NCBI GenBank assembly: GCA_021234155.1
Contig: JAJEKV010000191.1
Span: 403,806 to 467,805, forward strand
Direction of reading: 5' to 3'
From: Isoetes taiwanensis
Taxonomy: Eukaryota > Streptophyta > Lycopodiopsida > Isoetales > Isoetaceae
Length of the DNA stretch: 64,000 nucleotides
Shown here piece after piece: positions 1 to 11,394 of this stretch (position 1 is its first letter; every line of letters starts with the position of its first letter). The position numbers and the translations under genes were made by a program. The notes beneath the pieces were generated by a model, which did not search any database, was not told the DNA's origin, and saw only the letters and a program-made list of their open reading frames with translations.

Positions 1-379
1 TACCATATTCCAAAAAGCGAAGGCTTAGCAGAGTAAGCGCCCTAGGTTTAAGCGGAGTTTGCACTAAAGTCACGAGCGGAGGAAAGATAGCTTACCATGC
101 ATTTTCCGCATTTGCTAGTCCATGACACGCCATAAACCATCGAGGTTTGTTCCCAAAAACTGGGCGGAACCATTAAATGTAAATCCTTATTCAGCGTGAA
201 ATCGATGTAAAATTTCAAGTGAAAATATTTCTTAGGAATTGTATTATTCTCATGCTTCCCATGGGTAATTAATTCTCCAGTTAGTGAAAGTCATTAAGTC
301 TAAGTCTAAGTCACAAAAATTAGTAAAAGTGGTAAAATCTTGGCCTTCAAAAAACCACAAGCCTTAGGCCACAAAAAAA

Positions 380-1197
380 ATTCCTAAATTAGAACCCATT
401 CAAAAACTTTCAAACATCATGACCAACTATATGAGACAGATTCTGGACCATTCCCAAAAATCACAGGATTAAATGGCAATATGTTTGGCCCTCAAAAAAA
501 AATTAAACCACGGGGAATAAAGGGTTCAGTCATTCTCAAAGGTAGAACCCCTAGTAAAACAATAAAAAGGCTGCACAGTATACCTTATACACTTTAGACA
601 TGGATCGTCTGAGGACCAAGAGGAATATGCCTTCTAATCCAACAAGGTCATAGAAATGGTTAATTGTGATGGAACATCACCTTTCAGTAGAGGAATGATT
701 AGAGTATTTAGGCGACCATCCTAATTATATGGAAGACTTAGCTTAAGTGTATCGAATTGGCTAAGAGTTTGTGAGAACTTCCATCTGACTGACCAACCAA
801 ATGGGATAGTCACACTTGACCTTAAACCACAAAAAAATATAGGGTCAAATATTCTTAAAGGTAGAACCCAAAGTATAATTATAAGGTGCTTTTCATTATA
901 CCATGGGTGCTTGCATTTATCATATTCTAAACAAAGATGTGAGTAGAGGAGCGAGGAGAATAGCTATCTTATGAAAACCTAGGTCATAAAATGGTCATTT
1001 ATGATGAAATGCCACCACCGAAGATAAAAGGGGTATAATTAAGAGTCGAGTTGACAGCCACTCTATTTTATGGAAGACTACGGCTTTGGTGTGTATGTCG
1101 GACTTGGCTGAGGAATTTTCAAAAATTCATACACCATGACCAACTAAATGTGACAATCCACAGAAGCTTGACCATGTTATATATATTTATATGTATA
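380..1197. repeat. Degenerate tandem repeat array, ~320-370 bp unit
   Basis: Related segments recur in the same order. A 'catgaccaact' motif lies near 418, 790 and 1134. 'aaaggtagaaccc' lies near 539 and 858. A 'gaggaatatgcc / gaggagaatagc' segment starts near 630 and 953. The copies are diverged, with many substitutions and small indels. A further copy lies at 3584-3810 beyond a Helitron block. No coding potential is apparent. The first 380 bases look like the same kind of AT-rich non-coding DNA, and I see nothing definable in them. Confidence 0.6.
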
Positions 1198-1770
1198 CTA
1201 GTAATAATTGCCCGGCGTTCTTTGGGCATATATTAAGGAAACTGTAAGTTTTTGATTGCATAAAAGAAAAGCTTGGGGAATAATCCAACTATTTAATTTT
1301 TATTATAGCGAAAACTTTTCAAAGGTATAACAATGTCTATAAGACATCTAGCTCCTTCATGTTAGATAGTGTTGCATCGGTATCTGTCACGGGAGCTTTG
1401 GTGGGAACATGATGATGCTTGTTCATAGCAATTGTTAGGTCTCCACATTGCCACATGCTAAAAGTGGCACATATCATACCACAATGGCTCTGTGTCTCAC
1501 TTGGGGTAGTGGGATTGAGAGATGCTTCAAATCTTGGACCAAAAACCTAAAAGCACTACAATACAAATTGTTAATAAATCATCTTAAAATATCAACCTCA
1601 TACGTTGTACTTGGTTTTCTTACTATTTTAGATAGAAGGCCATTTGATAGCAAATTTGAAGGAGCAGTTTCTACCTATGTCTTCTTTTCAAGGAATTAAT
1701 TATAATATTTGGGTGAGGGGCATTGGATGGCAAATGCAGTTTCACCCATGTCTACAAACATTAATAACCA
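1198..1770 (-). mobile_element. Helitron 3' end remnant (H0a), minus strand
   Basis: Read on the minus strand, the segment ends with an imperfect hairpin (GCCCAAAGAACGCCGGGC), a short spacer and CTAG at 1198-1201. The next host base is T, as expected for a Helitron 3' end. It resembles the sharper ends at 31718, 49134 and 51774. No matching 5' TC end is visible to the right, so the right boundary is open. The listed end is only where a second, similar remnant begins. A weak 83-codon plus-strand ORF at 1448-1699 has no recognisable family and is probably chance. Confidence 0.55.
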
Positions 1771-3583
1771 AAAGTAATGGTACCCGGCCTTCTTTGAGTA
1801 CATAAATCAAAGGAACCTTTAATTTCTTTCTTTTTTTTTCTTCTCCTTTTTTTCTAACCCCCTTCTCCCTCCTTTGCCTTCCCTTCCCCTTCCTTTTTTC
1901 TTTCTCTTTTTTCTTATCGACTTTTCCCTTTCTTTTTATCTTTCCCAGCTCTTCCCCATTTTCCACTACTCTCTTTCCCTTTCCTTTTCCCTTCCTCTTC
2001 CTTTTCCTTTTCCTTTTCCTTTTCTCTTTCCGTTTCGTGCATTTTTTTTAAGTTCTCTTTTGCTTACCTTTTCATGTGCCTTTTCTTCCTTTCCCCACCG
2101 TCTTCCTCTTGATCACGTGCCATTTTCCCCATCTCTTTTCCCATTTCTCTCTCCTCTTTCCTCATGCTCTTTTTTGTTTTCCCTTCTCCTTTTCCTTCCT
2201 TTTCCTTTCAACTTTCCATTCCCTTTTCATACATTCCCACACCCTTTTGCTTTGCGATGTTCCCTTTTTCCTTTCCTTTCTCTTTCCCCCCTACCTTTAC
2301 ATTTTCCCTTTCCGGGTTTCCCTTTAAGCTTTTCATATGCCTCTTTCCATTCCCTTTTCTCAATCTTTTTTTTTGCCACCCTTTTCCTTCTTTCCCCATC
2401 CTCTTCCCCTTTTCCCCTTTCCACTTTCTCCTTTCTTGTTTCTTTTTTTTCTTTTCCCTTTCCCATACTCTTTTCCCCTTTCTTTTTCTATTTCCTCACC
2501 CCTTTCCCTCTTCCCTTTTTCTACGTGCCCTTTTCTCCTTCCTCTTTTCCTCTTTTCCTATTCCTTGCTCCCTATCCTTTGTCTATTCTACTTTCCCCCC
2601 CACCTTTTCCTCATTTTTCATTTCTTTCCCTCTTCCTTTTTCTCGATGCTCTTTTTGCTTTCCTTTTTCTCTTTCTTGACCCTTTCTCTTTTCCCTTTTT
2701 TTCACGCCCTTTCCTTTTTTCTCTTTCTCTCGTTCCCTTTTCCCAAGTTCTCTTTTCCCTTTTCCCCCTCTCTTTTCCTTTTTTACTTTTCTTTTTTCCC
2801 TTATACCTTTTCTCCTTTTCTCACCTTTACTCCTTTACCCTTCTCATGATTGCTCTTTTTAGTTCCCTTTCCCCCTCGCCTATTCTATTCCTTTTCTATT
2901 TTCTTTTTTATCTTTCCATTTCCTTTTCTCCTTCTCTTTCCTTTTCCTCTTACCTTTTCTTTTTATTCCTTTTCCCTTTCCCTTTTCCCTTTCCTTTTCC
3001 CTTTTCCCTTTTCCTTTTCCCTTTCCTTGTTCCTTTTCCCTTCCCCTCTTCCTTTTCCCTTTTCCCTTTCATCGTTTTTCCTTTTCCCTTCCCCTTTTCC
3101 TTTTACTTTTCCCTTTTCCCTTTTTCCCTTTCATCGTTTTTTCCTTTTCCGAGTCCCTTTTCCTTTTCCCTTTTCCTTTTCCCTTTCATCATTTTTCCTT
3201 TTCCCTTCCCCTTTTAGTTTTTCCTTTTAGTTTTTCCCTTTCATCGTTTTCCCTTTTCCAGTCCCCTTCCTTTTCCTTTTCCTTTTCCCTTTTCCCTTTT
3301 CCCTTTTCCGTTTTTCCTTTTCGTTTTCCTTTTTCCTTTCATCTTTTTTCCTTTTCCCTTCCCCCTTTTCCTTTTACTTTTTCCTTTCATCGTTTTCCCT
3401 TTTCCCTTTTCCCTTTCATCGTTTTTCCTTTTCCCTTCCCTTTTCCGTTTCCCTTTTCCTTTTCCTTTTTCCCTTTCATCGTTTTTCCTTTTCCCTTCCC
3501 TTCCCTTTTCCCTTTTCCTTTTGCCCTTTTTCCCTTTCCCTTTCCTTTCCCTTTCCTTTTCCCTTTCCCTTTTCCTTTTCCTT
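1771..3583 (-). mobile_element. Truncated purine-core Helitron remnant (H0b)
   Basis: The left edge (1773-1830) is a mutated copy of the H5/H6 3' end: AGTAATGGTACCC, then a damaged hairpin, then 'ggaacctttaatttc'. From 1820 to 3583 the plus strand is almost pure C/T, collinear with H5 and H6 and sharing landmarks such as 'cttcctcttgatcacgtgcc' near 2105. The tract stops abruptly at 3583. It lacks the roughly 130 bp of unique sequence and the TC end that finish H5 and H6, so the 5' end is lost. Long F/P/L/S-rich reading frames here arise from base composition and are not genes. Confidence 0.65.
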
Positions 3584-3792
3584 TATGAAAACCTAGGTCA
3601 TAAAATGGTCATTTATGATGAAATGCCACCACCCGAAGATAAAGGGGTATAATTAGAGTCGGTTAATGACCACTCTATTTTATGGAAGACTCGACTTTAG
3701 TGTGTGTCGGACTTGGCTAGGAATTTTCAAAAATTCATACACCATGACCAACTAAATGTAATGATCCTGAAGCTTGACCAATGTTATATATT

Positions 3793-3810
<18 letters not shown>
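3584..3810. repeat. Direct repeat of 973-1197
   Basis: This segment matches 973-1197 over about 225 bp with few differences, from 'tatgaaaacctaggtcataaaatgg' to 'ttatatgtata'. It is a further copy of the array unit, placed immediately right of the truncated pyrimidine tract. In this copy 'atgtata' runs straight on into 'tgtatata', while in the left copy the same point is interrupted by the CTAG end of H0a. It therefore shows what the H0a target looked like. Confidence 0.75.
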
Positions 3811-3823
<13 letters not shown>

Positions 3824-3832
3824 ATCTATACA
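3791..3832. repeat. (TA)n microsatellite
   Basis: A short run of TA dinucleotides with two interrupting G residues, at the end of the array copy. Several Helitrons in this window sit in or next to such TA-rich tracts. Confidence 0.85.
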
Positions 3833-4661
3833 TTATTAAAAATGTTTAGATATACTAATTCACATGCCCTTTGTGCTCCTCAGTGTATACATGTATCTGT
3901 GGAAAAATTTTTCAAGGCGTTTCTACTTTCTCTCCTACCGGAAATTAACCAGACCAATACTTACTCACGTGGATATCTTCATATTTCAAATTTGCATTAA
4001 ATATTTTGGGCTTCATTAATGGAGGCGGGCTGCGTGAGGAAGCCATCATCTCTACCCATTTCCATTTCGTCTTCTTCGTTGCTCCATTTTAAATCGAGCC
4101 TTTGCCTTTGCTTGCAGAGTAGAGTTCCACGACTTCTAGGCGGTGGTTGGGAAGGAGCGGTGCGATTTATCTAGCTCCGGCAAAACTCACGAGGCTTCAG
4201 CGATCTCACGAGGCTTCGGTGAACAAGGAAACTCAAGTTCTAGCATTGCATCGAGCTTGGCACAATCTCTGTTTGCCCCCCCTCTTTCGATTTTTGTTTT
4301 GCACTGTTCTAGATTGGTGGTTTGTAGATCATCGACCTTTTAGAACGAGGATGCATAAATTCGATGGTTTGTAACTAGCGAGATGTATTGGAAATGCAAA
4401 ATTCATTTATTAAAAGCATCTGCGGATGCAAAAAATTCATTTATTAAGAAGTTGTTATTCTTACGGCTCACTAAGAATCTTGCTTGCTTGAATCTTGCTT
4501 ACGTTTTCTCATGGTTGGCATCGCGGGAACTCTCGGTTCTGAGAGGGATCGGCCCGGCTGCATTAGCTGCTTTTGCTTCCTTCATTTCTGAGGTTTTCTT
4601 CAAACTGCGCATAATTTACTGCGTTCTGCACGTTACATTGTAAATCAGAGCCAAGTTTCTA

Positions 4662-4730
4662 TGCATGCAGGCTTAGTTGGGTTTGTTGGAGCTGTCCGGA
4701 TTGAGAGCTCTTGGAGGTTGTGTTTGAGCA
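4662..4730 (+). repeat. Exon-like duplicated motif, copy 1
   Basis: 'atgcatgcag' is followed by an open stretch reading GLVGFVGAVRIESSW. It resembles an intron acceptor followed by an exon. A diverged copy occurs near 6608-6675, about 1.95 kb downstream. The protein family is not recognised. Confidence 0.45.
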
Positions 4731-6607
4731 GATTGTGCACGCAAAGCAAGTGAGTCTATAAGTTTTCAATGTTCTAATATGTCCCTCTCTTAGCATCTTC
4801 ACAATCAATACGAGGCATTGTTCCCAGTGAATGCAAAGTCCATGCCATAGCCAATGTAGTTTTACAAGGAAGATTTGTCAGTTATATGCAACAAGATATC
4901 TCAACTCCAGCCTTAATTGTCTCTTTCAACTAGCGGCCCATCTACTTTTGTGCAAGTCGGTCCTCTTTAGCTACATCTTGCTTGCAATCAAACCATTCAT
5001 GTTGGAATGCATGCATTAGAAAATAGAGTTGGTTTATAATTTGCCTTTGATCCTCTTGACCTTTGTTTGGAGCGAAAGAGATTGGAACACGCAAGTTTGA
5101 GTCTGCTACATTACATCTCTGTTAGAATCTAGGGGTTCTAGAGGGCTGTACCATGGTTTAAACAAAATAGGCAATTTGAGTTAGATGATAGAAACGGATG
5201 CCGTGTAAAATAGATACATGCATCCTGCCATGGCGGCCAAAACGACTTGAGCTTTGTTGCTTTTACATTAGTTAAATTAGAGTCCATTTTAGAGGTCTTT
5301 GCAATTCAATCCTTTTTCCTTGGAATTGGCTCCTCTGCTTGCATATCTGGCGAGTGTAAAGTATTATAATTAGGGCAATATCCTCAAGTTATTCTGAGAT
5401 GAATGGGTTTTCCGAACTTTAGCATATGTATAGAATTAGCTTCATGACTCCTTTAACTTCGGTTTAAGTCTACTTTGTGCCTATGCGCTTTGAAACCCTA
5501 TTCACATATAAATCTAAACTTGCTCTTGGAGGTAGTGAAGTCTGCTTTGGTGCAGCCAAGCATTTTCTAAAATCGTACAAGATTTACATGCTTCTGATTT
5601 CTATGGTTGGGCGGAGCTAATTGTTGCCAAGGGCTTCTTTGGAAGAACAAATATTGATTGCTCTTGAGTTATTTTATGAAATGACGGAAGGAACTTCATT
5701 GTAAGCGGACTACATATCAAGGCTCCTCAAAATTACTTCGAATATGCTTTCGGCCCGATGTGATTGCCATTTAAGTAGGCTTCTGGCGACAAGGGTAAGT
5801 TTCGGGGGCGGTACTTATCTATAAGACCTATCGGACGAAGGACTTCTAGAAGACTTTGGCGAAAAAGATATCTCTAAGGCTTTGGCGAAATCTATCATGC
5901 CAAGGGAGGCGTATTCTACTTTCTGAGCTGGTAGAAGGAGGCCCAAAGAAATGATCTCAATAGAGGAGGATGGATGATAAAGGCGTGAGGCGAGATTCTT
6001 ATTGAAAAACCAAAGAAGGTTGCAAAAGAAAGGACTCCATTTGTTAGGACTCCATTGCACTATTTCTAGCATGCACCCTTTTCTCATGCCTTGCAGTCTA
6101 GATCCAAATGTTATGTTGGTTCATTTCTTGCATTTGTTGCCACCTTTTCTATTGCGGAAGTTTTTTTTGAATGTAGAAACCAAGAGAACTATCTGATGCA
6201 ATATTGCCATGCTGTTTGGCATTCTAAACAGACATATGTTTTGAGGAATTGAGTTTTGTGAAGCAGTTTGAGATGATCCGGAAATTTCTGCGGCTGTAAA
6301 TTTGTGCATTTTAAAGTTTTTGAAGCTATTCTTAAAGGTGAAAATATCACGGGGTATACCACCATGAGGGCTGATTGTGAACATTCCCGAAGATCTATGA
6401 GAAGTAGGGGTCATGCAGTATGGATTCTTTAAACACATTAAACATGTTTGCTTTCCTATGGACTCCACATCTACTTAAACATGAAATGATTTTGAATTCC
6501 CTTCTGCAATTTCGTGCTTTGCAGCATCATACATATAGAACGCAGAATTAAATACATACTTATTCAATCAAGACATATGAACAGCTATGATGATTGATGC
6601 ACTCTTC

Positions 6608-6675
6608 TATGCATGCAGGCCTATTTGGGTTTGTTGGAGCCGTCTGGACTTTGAGTTCTCTTGGAGGTCTCACAA
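6608..6675 (+). repeat. Exon-like duplicated motif, copy 2
   Basis: Same layout as the copy at 4662: 'ctatgcatgcag' followed by GLFGFVGAVWTLSSLGG. The two copies share roughly 80 percent of bases over about 60 bp and then diverge. This suggests a local segmental duplication of an exon and its acceptor. Confidence 0.45.
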
Positions 6676-6985
6676 TTAGTACTGGGGAGATATATTTGCA
6701 TCTTTGTCGGTGTAGGCAACGTCATTGCGAGCTGATATCTTAGAGGTAATTTGCCATGTTTATGCATTTTCTTCTTTCTACTATGCATGCCATACTCTTC
6801 TATATGAAGAGAGCTTCTTTGCTTCTCTTTTCTTGGGTTGTATTGGTCTTTGAAAAGGGCTGCAATGTAGCAATGAAGAAGCATGCAAAAGAAGACTATA
6901 CTTCAATGTACATATCAACGAAATCTTTGATCTTTGTTAGCTTGAGGTGTAGATACATCCGCTACATCGGCCTAAGCCGGATACA

Positions 6986-7237
6986 ATGCATCCTCATGAG
7001 GAAGGCAGCTTCCGTTGGAGGTGGCAGGACTTGCTTATTGAAGCGGATTATGCTAATGGTGCCATGGAAGAAGTAGAAATATTGTGGCAAGATCCATTTG
7101 TGTGCTACATTCATATTGAGGAGGTGCTTGAACGTTTGCAATTTTTGTTCAAGCGTCGAAGGAGGGAATCTTGTAGGGATATGTTCTTGCATGAGTTCCA
7201 GTCCATTCTTATGGACCACTTAGTTTGGCCATTTTGA
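6986..7237 (+). CDS. Unassigned 83-codon ORF
   Basis: Opens with ATG at 6986 and stops before 7238. The product would be acidic and tryptophan-bearing in its first half (MHPHEEGSFRWRWQDLL) and then arginine-rich (FKRRRRESCRDMF). It lies 190 bp upstream of the longer ORF at 7428 in another frame, so the two could be exons of one gene. I do not recognise it. Length alone does not prove it is coding. Confidence 0.2.
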   Translation: MHPHEEGSFRWRWQDLLIEADYANGAMEEVEILWQDPFVCYIHIEEVLERLQFLFKRRRRESCRDMFLHEFQSILMDHLVWPF

Positions 7238-7427
7238 GTCCTGTTTAAGTTAGTGTCCACAAACAGATGTTGTTCAAAGCAATGCTGAATTTTGCCCCTT
7301 CTCATGTAAACAATTCGTTTACTTTAAATAAAAAGGTGTTAAGTTTATGCACATGAGTTCCCGATTTGTTAAGTTTATGCACAGCAGTTTTGCTTTACCA
7401 ATCCTTTAAATTTAACCACTTGGAACC

Positions 7428-7811
7428 ATGGTTGTACAGATGGATAACGTGCGGTGGCGATTAGCTGTGATGAGTGATGATAGTGGAAGGTACCACATTG
7501 GCCTTTGCAATGGGGTTGTCTTTAAGGTGCTCAAGTCCATACGGAGTTATAGACCCCGGTTTAGGGACAAGCTCTCCGCTTATCTAAAGATGCGAAGTTG
7601 TGAGCTTGACTTGGATGCAAAACCATGGGAGGTCATTGTCGCAAAGGGGCACAAGAAGGGGGAGAAGTACCTCTGGCGCCCGACCAAGTGGATTGTCGTT
7701 GGAGGGTCGACCATTCCGTTGCGCATCAAGCGGCGGATAATTATTAGGCCTAGGACAATGAAACTAAAAGCCAAGTGGGAATCTATGTTTATGATGTTTG
7801 TTCCACTGTAG
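7428..7811 (+). CDS. Unassigned 127-aa basic protein ORF
   Basis: An uninterrupted ATG-to-stop frame in a region where most frames are short. The predicted protein has a mixed N-terminal half (MDNVRWRLAVMSDDSGRYHI) and a strongly basic C-terminal third with clustered K and R (LRIKRRIIIRPRTMKLKAKW). It has no signal peptide or membrane segment. I do not recognise the family. It lies about 1 kb upstream of a decayed Helitron Rep/helicase. It could be an accessory ORF of that element, a captured exon or an unrelated small gene. The composition looks more protein-like than neighbouring frames, but expression is unproven. Confidence 0.35.
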   Translation: MVVQMDNVRWRLAVMSDDSGRYHIGLCNGVVFKVLKSIRSYRPRFRDKLSAYLKMRSCELDLDAKPWEVIVAKGHKKGEKYLWRPTKWIVVGGSTIPLRIKRRIIIRPRTMKLKAKWESMFMMFVPL

Positions 7812-8102
7812 CAATGGGAGTCCATATGTGGCTTTGACTTTGACTACTTCATTAAATAGTGATGTATTCTGGGTTGTATTTCTTAGCTCCATTCTACGAG
7901 TTATATTGCTTGCCTCTCCCATCTACGTCATTGTATGTCTATAGATTTTCTTCGAAAGGATATGATGCTCACATTAATTGAAGTTGCCAAGCTTTTACAA
8001 TTGCATGTACTTGAGTTGTGTACAAGGCAAGCAATACGTTTCACTCAATGGTAGTTTGCACAAATGTTTGTTTGTGTAGGAACTTGAACGTGGAGTGACT
8101 TA

Positions 8103-8417
8103 ATGGGGAGACGTGGAAAAAAGGCCAGTGTACCCGCTCCTGCCCACGGGGAAGAAGGGCTCGAGGATACTATTACCACAGTAGACATTGCCCAAGGGGG
8201 TGTGGTGACACCTAACATGGAAAGTAGCCCGTTCTATGCTACTACACGAGATGAACCAATTCGTAAGAGGAAGCAATTGCACGATAAACAAATGTCAATT
8301 GCTAAGTCCATATGCTTGGAGAGTGGTATTCAAAATGCATCGTGTGGAGAAGGTATGTATTATATCCACTCTGATGATTGGTTGTACTCCACACTCTTCA
8401 AATGTTGTGTTTTATGA
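8103..8417 (+). CDS. Unassigned ORF upstream of Helitron Rep remnant
   Basis: A 104-codon frame starting ATGGGGAGACGTGG. The N-terminus is basic and low in complexity (MGRRGKKASVPAPAHGEEG), and a basic patch IRKRKQLHDKQ follows. It stops just before the first recognisable Rep-like peptide (GYPLYRQH, near 8440). It may be part of the same decayed Helitron gene or an unrelated exon. No catalytic motif is visible. Confidence 0.2.
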   Translation: MGRRGKKASVPAPAHGEEGLEDTITTVDIAQGGVVTPNMESSPFYATTRDEPIRKRKQLHDKQMSIAKSICLESGIQNASCGEGMYYIHSDDWLYSTLFKCCVL

Positions 8418-8429
8418 ACATTTGCAGTA

Positions 8430-8950
8430 GTCAACAAAGGCTACCCTTTGTATCGCCAACACCTCATTAAGGCGAATGGAACTCCAAAAGCCAATCAAAA
8501 GTAACAATGCTCATAAAAAAATATTATTGCTATGTAGGCGGAATGGTTTGGACAATCAACCCATCCTAATCCATAACTTGACATCTTAATTCAAGTGCCA
8601 CATCAATGTGGAATATGTCTTTGATATCGGATCTGAAAGTATTTGTATAAATATGTGTACAAAGGACCCGGACATGATTTCTTAGGGCTTTGGAGGTAGC
8701 CGGAACCTCATCTAGAGAAGGTGCATCCACCAGGTTATGCTCAAGTACTAATAAAGATCGACACGCATCCATGTAGGCGGAATGAAGTTGAACAATTAAC
8801 ACATCTAGCCAAATGGAAAATCTTGCATGGTTTACGACAACGAAGGTAAGCATACAAATTCTTGCGATGATTGGTTGAGCAAACACTTTGCTTCAATGAT
8901 GGTATGTCATTGGAGGATCAACCTTTGCAAGAACCACTGCGACAACACCT
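8430..8950 (+). pseudogene. Helitron Rep-domain remnant (after the HUH core)
   Basis: Translation in shifting frames gives NKGYPLYRQHLIKANG, then FKCHINVEYVFDI and CTKDPD, matching the order of conserved segments after the nuclease core in plant Helitron Rep proteins (GYP-YRR; FNCHINVE; Y-YKGPD). Rep initiates rolling-circle transposition by nicking the element end. Stops and frameshifts break the frame repeatedly. The HUH motif and catalytic tyrosines cannot be located, so the N-terminal half is missing or unrecognisable. It continues directly into the helicase remnant. The gene is clearly dead. Confidence 0.6.
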
Positions 8951-9600
8951 CTAAGTTCTTTGGAAATGAATGCAATCAAAAGTAGCGAGGTTTCCAAAAA
9001 CCTTGCCCTCACGCCTCAGAAGTTTACATGGGATGCATCTTCTAAAAACTCCAAATGAAAGTCGGACACAAAAGGAAAAGGCCGGTATGTACTTTGTTAC
9101 ACCGGTGAGGGTGAATTTTCTAAAGTCTATGCTTCTAACAAAGGCACCCCGAAATTGAGACTAGCTTTGATCCGAGATGGTAGATGGTCATATGTGCCTC
9201 AAAGAAGCGGCCGGTCCGGGTGGTATTGTTCGGGATGATGACAATGAATAACACAACTATGCAAGACACATGGAAGGTCCAAAAGATGTGACTATTTGCC
9301 ACCACCTGCTACTCAATTGGAACTTTCAAGTGGGGTGGACTCAAACCGATGGAGATGAGGGACTATATGGTGGAGGATTATTTGCATGAGATATGGCGTA
9401 ATTGATACTAATGACAATTTCAAGCCAATGATGTGTTGTCAAGAAAACAACATCAGATTGAGATCCAAATGTGGGATCCCTTGGAAAGTCTATGGCTCAA
9501 AATTGGTTTTGGCGGACACAAAAGGCGAGATGACTACGTCCTTCCTTGCGAAGAATATTTTTATGAGGATGCCGTCAAATCGATGAGTACGTGGCACGCT
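8950..9600 (+). pseudogene. Helitron Rep-helicase linker remnant
   Basis: Peptides in changing frames follow the linker of plant RepHel proteins: an FP-x-FTWD-like start near 8985, GMYFVTPVR and MLLTKAPRN near 9090-9158 (compare GRMYFVHP and LLLT-V-G), then a DDNE segment near 9240. Several in-frame stops interrupt it. This stretch joins the nuclease and helicase halves and has no catalytic residue of its own. It is placed by order and spacing between the Rep-like and Pif1-like pieces. Confidence 0.55.
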
Positions 9601-10990
9601 TAAATGCGAGATCAACGTGAAATCTTTGATCGTGTCATTGTGGAGTGTGTTATCGCGGGGGGGGACGGTGTGTTCTTTATAGATGGGCCTGGTGGAGCAG
9701 GAAAGGCGTATCTCTACAATGCAATCTTTGGCATATTTGCGAGCAAGAGGAAAGATTGCCTTAGGCGCTGTTGCTTAAATCGGGGATAGCATCAACATTA
9801 CTAAAAGGTGGTCGCCTGACACACTCCGGTTTAGGATTCCAATCAATATGCATGAATCTGCGATGTGTAGTATTAACCGTGGGGATGACATTGCAAAGGC
9901 GATAAGGAAACGAGCTTAATTATTTGGGATGAGGCCCTATGATGCATAGGCATGTGTTTGAGACATTGGATAGAACATTGCGATTCCTTAAAGGTTGTGA
10001 CAAGCCATTTGGTGGTATCCCCATTGTGCTTGGAGGAGACTTTCGGCAAGTTTTGCCGTTTGTTAGAAGGGGTAGCCGTGCACGGATAGTTGATCTACGA
10101 CGCTCAACGGGTCACACCTATGGACCAACGTCGAGGTGCACCCGGTTAACAATCAACATGAGAGTGATGGGACTAATTGGAGAAAATCGAGAAAGACAAA
10201 TTTGTTTGCGGTTTGGGTCTTGAGACTTGGAGATGGCCGTGAGACAACTTTTGATGACATTGGGGTTGATTACGTAAGGTTGCCCGATGAAATGTGCTTG
10301 AACTCCCAAAATGTAGATGACCTTATTAAAGTAACATATCCAAATATCGAGCACAACTTTAACAATGTGGAATATTGGACAAAGCGTGCCATTCTTACAC
10401 CACTAAATGATGATGTAGATGAGATCAATATGAAAGTTGCGAGACATGCTACGGAGAATCAAAGATATGTCTAAGTCTTGATCGTTGCATCGATGATGAG
10501 GAGATCGACCGCGTATCAATTGAGTTCTTGAACACTCTGAATCCAAGTGGTATGCCTCAACATAAGTTAGTCTTGAAGGAGGGCATGATTGTAATCTTGT
10601 CTGATCCATCTCAAATCGTCTAGGTCTTCTCAATGGCACGCGTCTAATTATCGCCACTTGGGAAATAAGGTAATTGATGCGAAGTGGTCAACGGAAAGAA
10701 TGTGGGATCAAGAGTTTTTATACCTAGGATTCCTCTAAACCCTCTGATTTCGAATTGCCATTTCAATTTGAGAGATCGCAATTTCCAATCCGACCAAAGA
10801 TTTGCTATGACGATCAACAAGGCACAAGGGCAAAACCATGGAGCGAGTTGGTTTGTACTTACCTAATCGATATTTTCTCATGGACGACTTTATGTGGCTA
10901 TGTCAAGAGTCCAAAGCCACGATAGAATAAAGGTTCTTATAAACAACACTGGAGGCAATCGAGATGGACATAAGTATCACGGCAAATGTT
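9600..10990 (+). pseudogene. Helitron Pif1-type helicase remnant
   Basis: Helicase motifs occur in the right order: Walker A GPGGAGKAYLYNAIF (9685-9730), a Walker B WDEA motif near 9926 and GGDFRQVLPFV (10033-10065). Then come WTKRAILTPLNDDVDEIN (10375-10430), AMTINKAQGQ (10806-10836) and SHGRLYVAMSR (10877-10908). This is the Pif1-like superfamily 1 helicase fused to Rep in Helitrons, which unwinds DNA during rolling-circle transposition. The Walker A lysine is followed by alanine instead of threonine or serine, which should cripple ATP binding. Frameshifts near 9755, 9930, 10130, 10480 and 10700 confirm decay. It may once have mobilised the non-autonomous Helitrons downstream, but its ends do not show this. 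Confidence 0.85.
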
Positions 10991-11334
10991 GTATACAAGG
11001 AAGTATTTAATCCCATTGTATAGTGCATTTTCACTCTTACAATGAGAAGGCCTTGATCAAAATTTTGTTTAGTGAGGCATTGAAGAGTCGCGTTTGTATA
11101 AGCCATATCTTGAGAACTTCACTATACAAGGCCAAAATAACGTTCCATCCAATGAGTTTGACTTTCCTTTTAACACAATGTCATTTCAACGATATTTTTC
11201 ACACGCTCTTTCATTGCATTTGCTTGAATACACAACCTCAATTGCACGGCATTGTCGAGCACACATAATCTCAATATTATTTTTGCACACACACGCTCTT
11301 CCTCATTTTAGGCATCATCGCATTTCACGTTCTA

Positions 11335-11335
<1 letters not shown>

Positions 11336-11391
<56 letters not shown>
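11336..11391. repeat. (TA)n microsatellite, Helitron landing site
   Basis: About 28 TA units. Helitron H2 begins right after it, and the bases following the H2 3' end (18682-18697) are again pure TA, so H2 inserted into this microsatellite. A CTAG at 11332-11335 just before the tract could be the 3' end of the decayed autonomous Helitron upstream, but no hairpin supports that. Confidence 0.85.

Positions 11392-11394
<3 letters not shown>

Larger units (their letters stand above)
3833..8430. other. Gene-fragment-like DNA, no assignable gene
   Basis: Mixed sequence with open stretches of 60-127 codons and intron-like T-rich stretches ending in 'gcatgcag'. GC content rises near 4.0-4.6 kb. No frame is long, and I recognise no protein family outside the three ORFs listed separately. 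A duplicated exon-like motif occurs at 4662 and 6608. Because the segment lies directly upstream of a Helitron Rep/helicase remnant, it may be captured host DNA within that old element. That is inference; no matching 5' Helitron end was found. Confidence 0.35.

Noticed and set aside
1874-3217. A 447-codon frame of F, P, L and S
   Set aside because: Produced by a polypyrimidine tract inside a Helitron remnant. All three frames of the strand are open and no domain is present.
11332-11336. CTAG followed by T as the 3' end of the autonomous Helitron
   Set aside because: No hairpin lies upstream and CTAG is common in AT-rich DNA, so it is mentioned only as a weak possibility.
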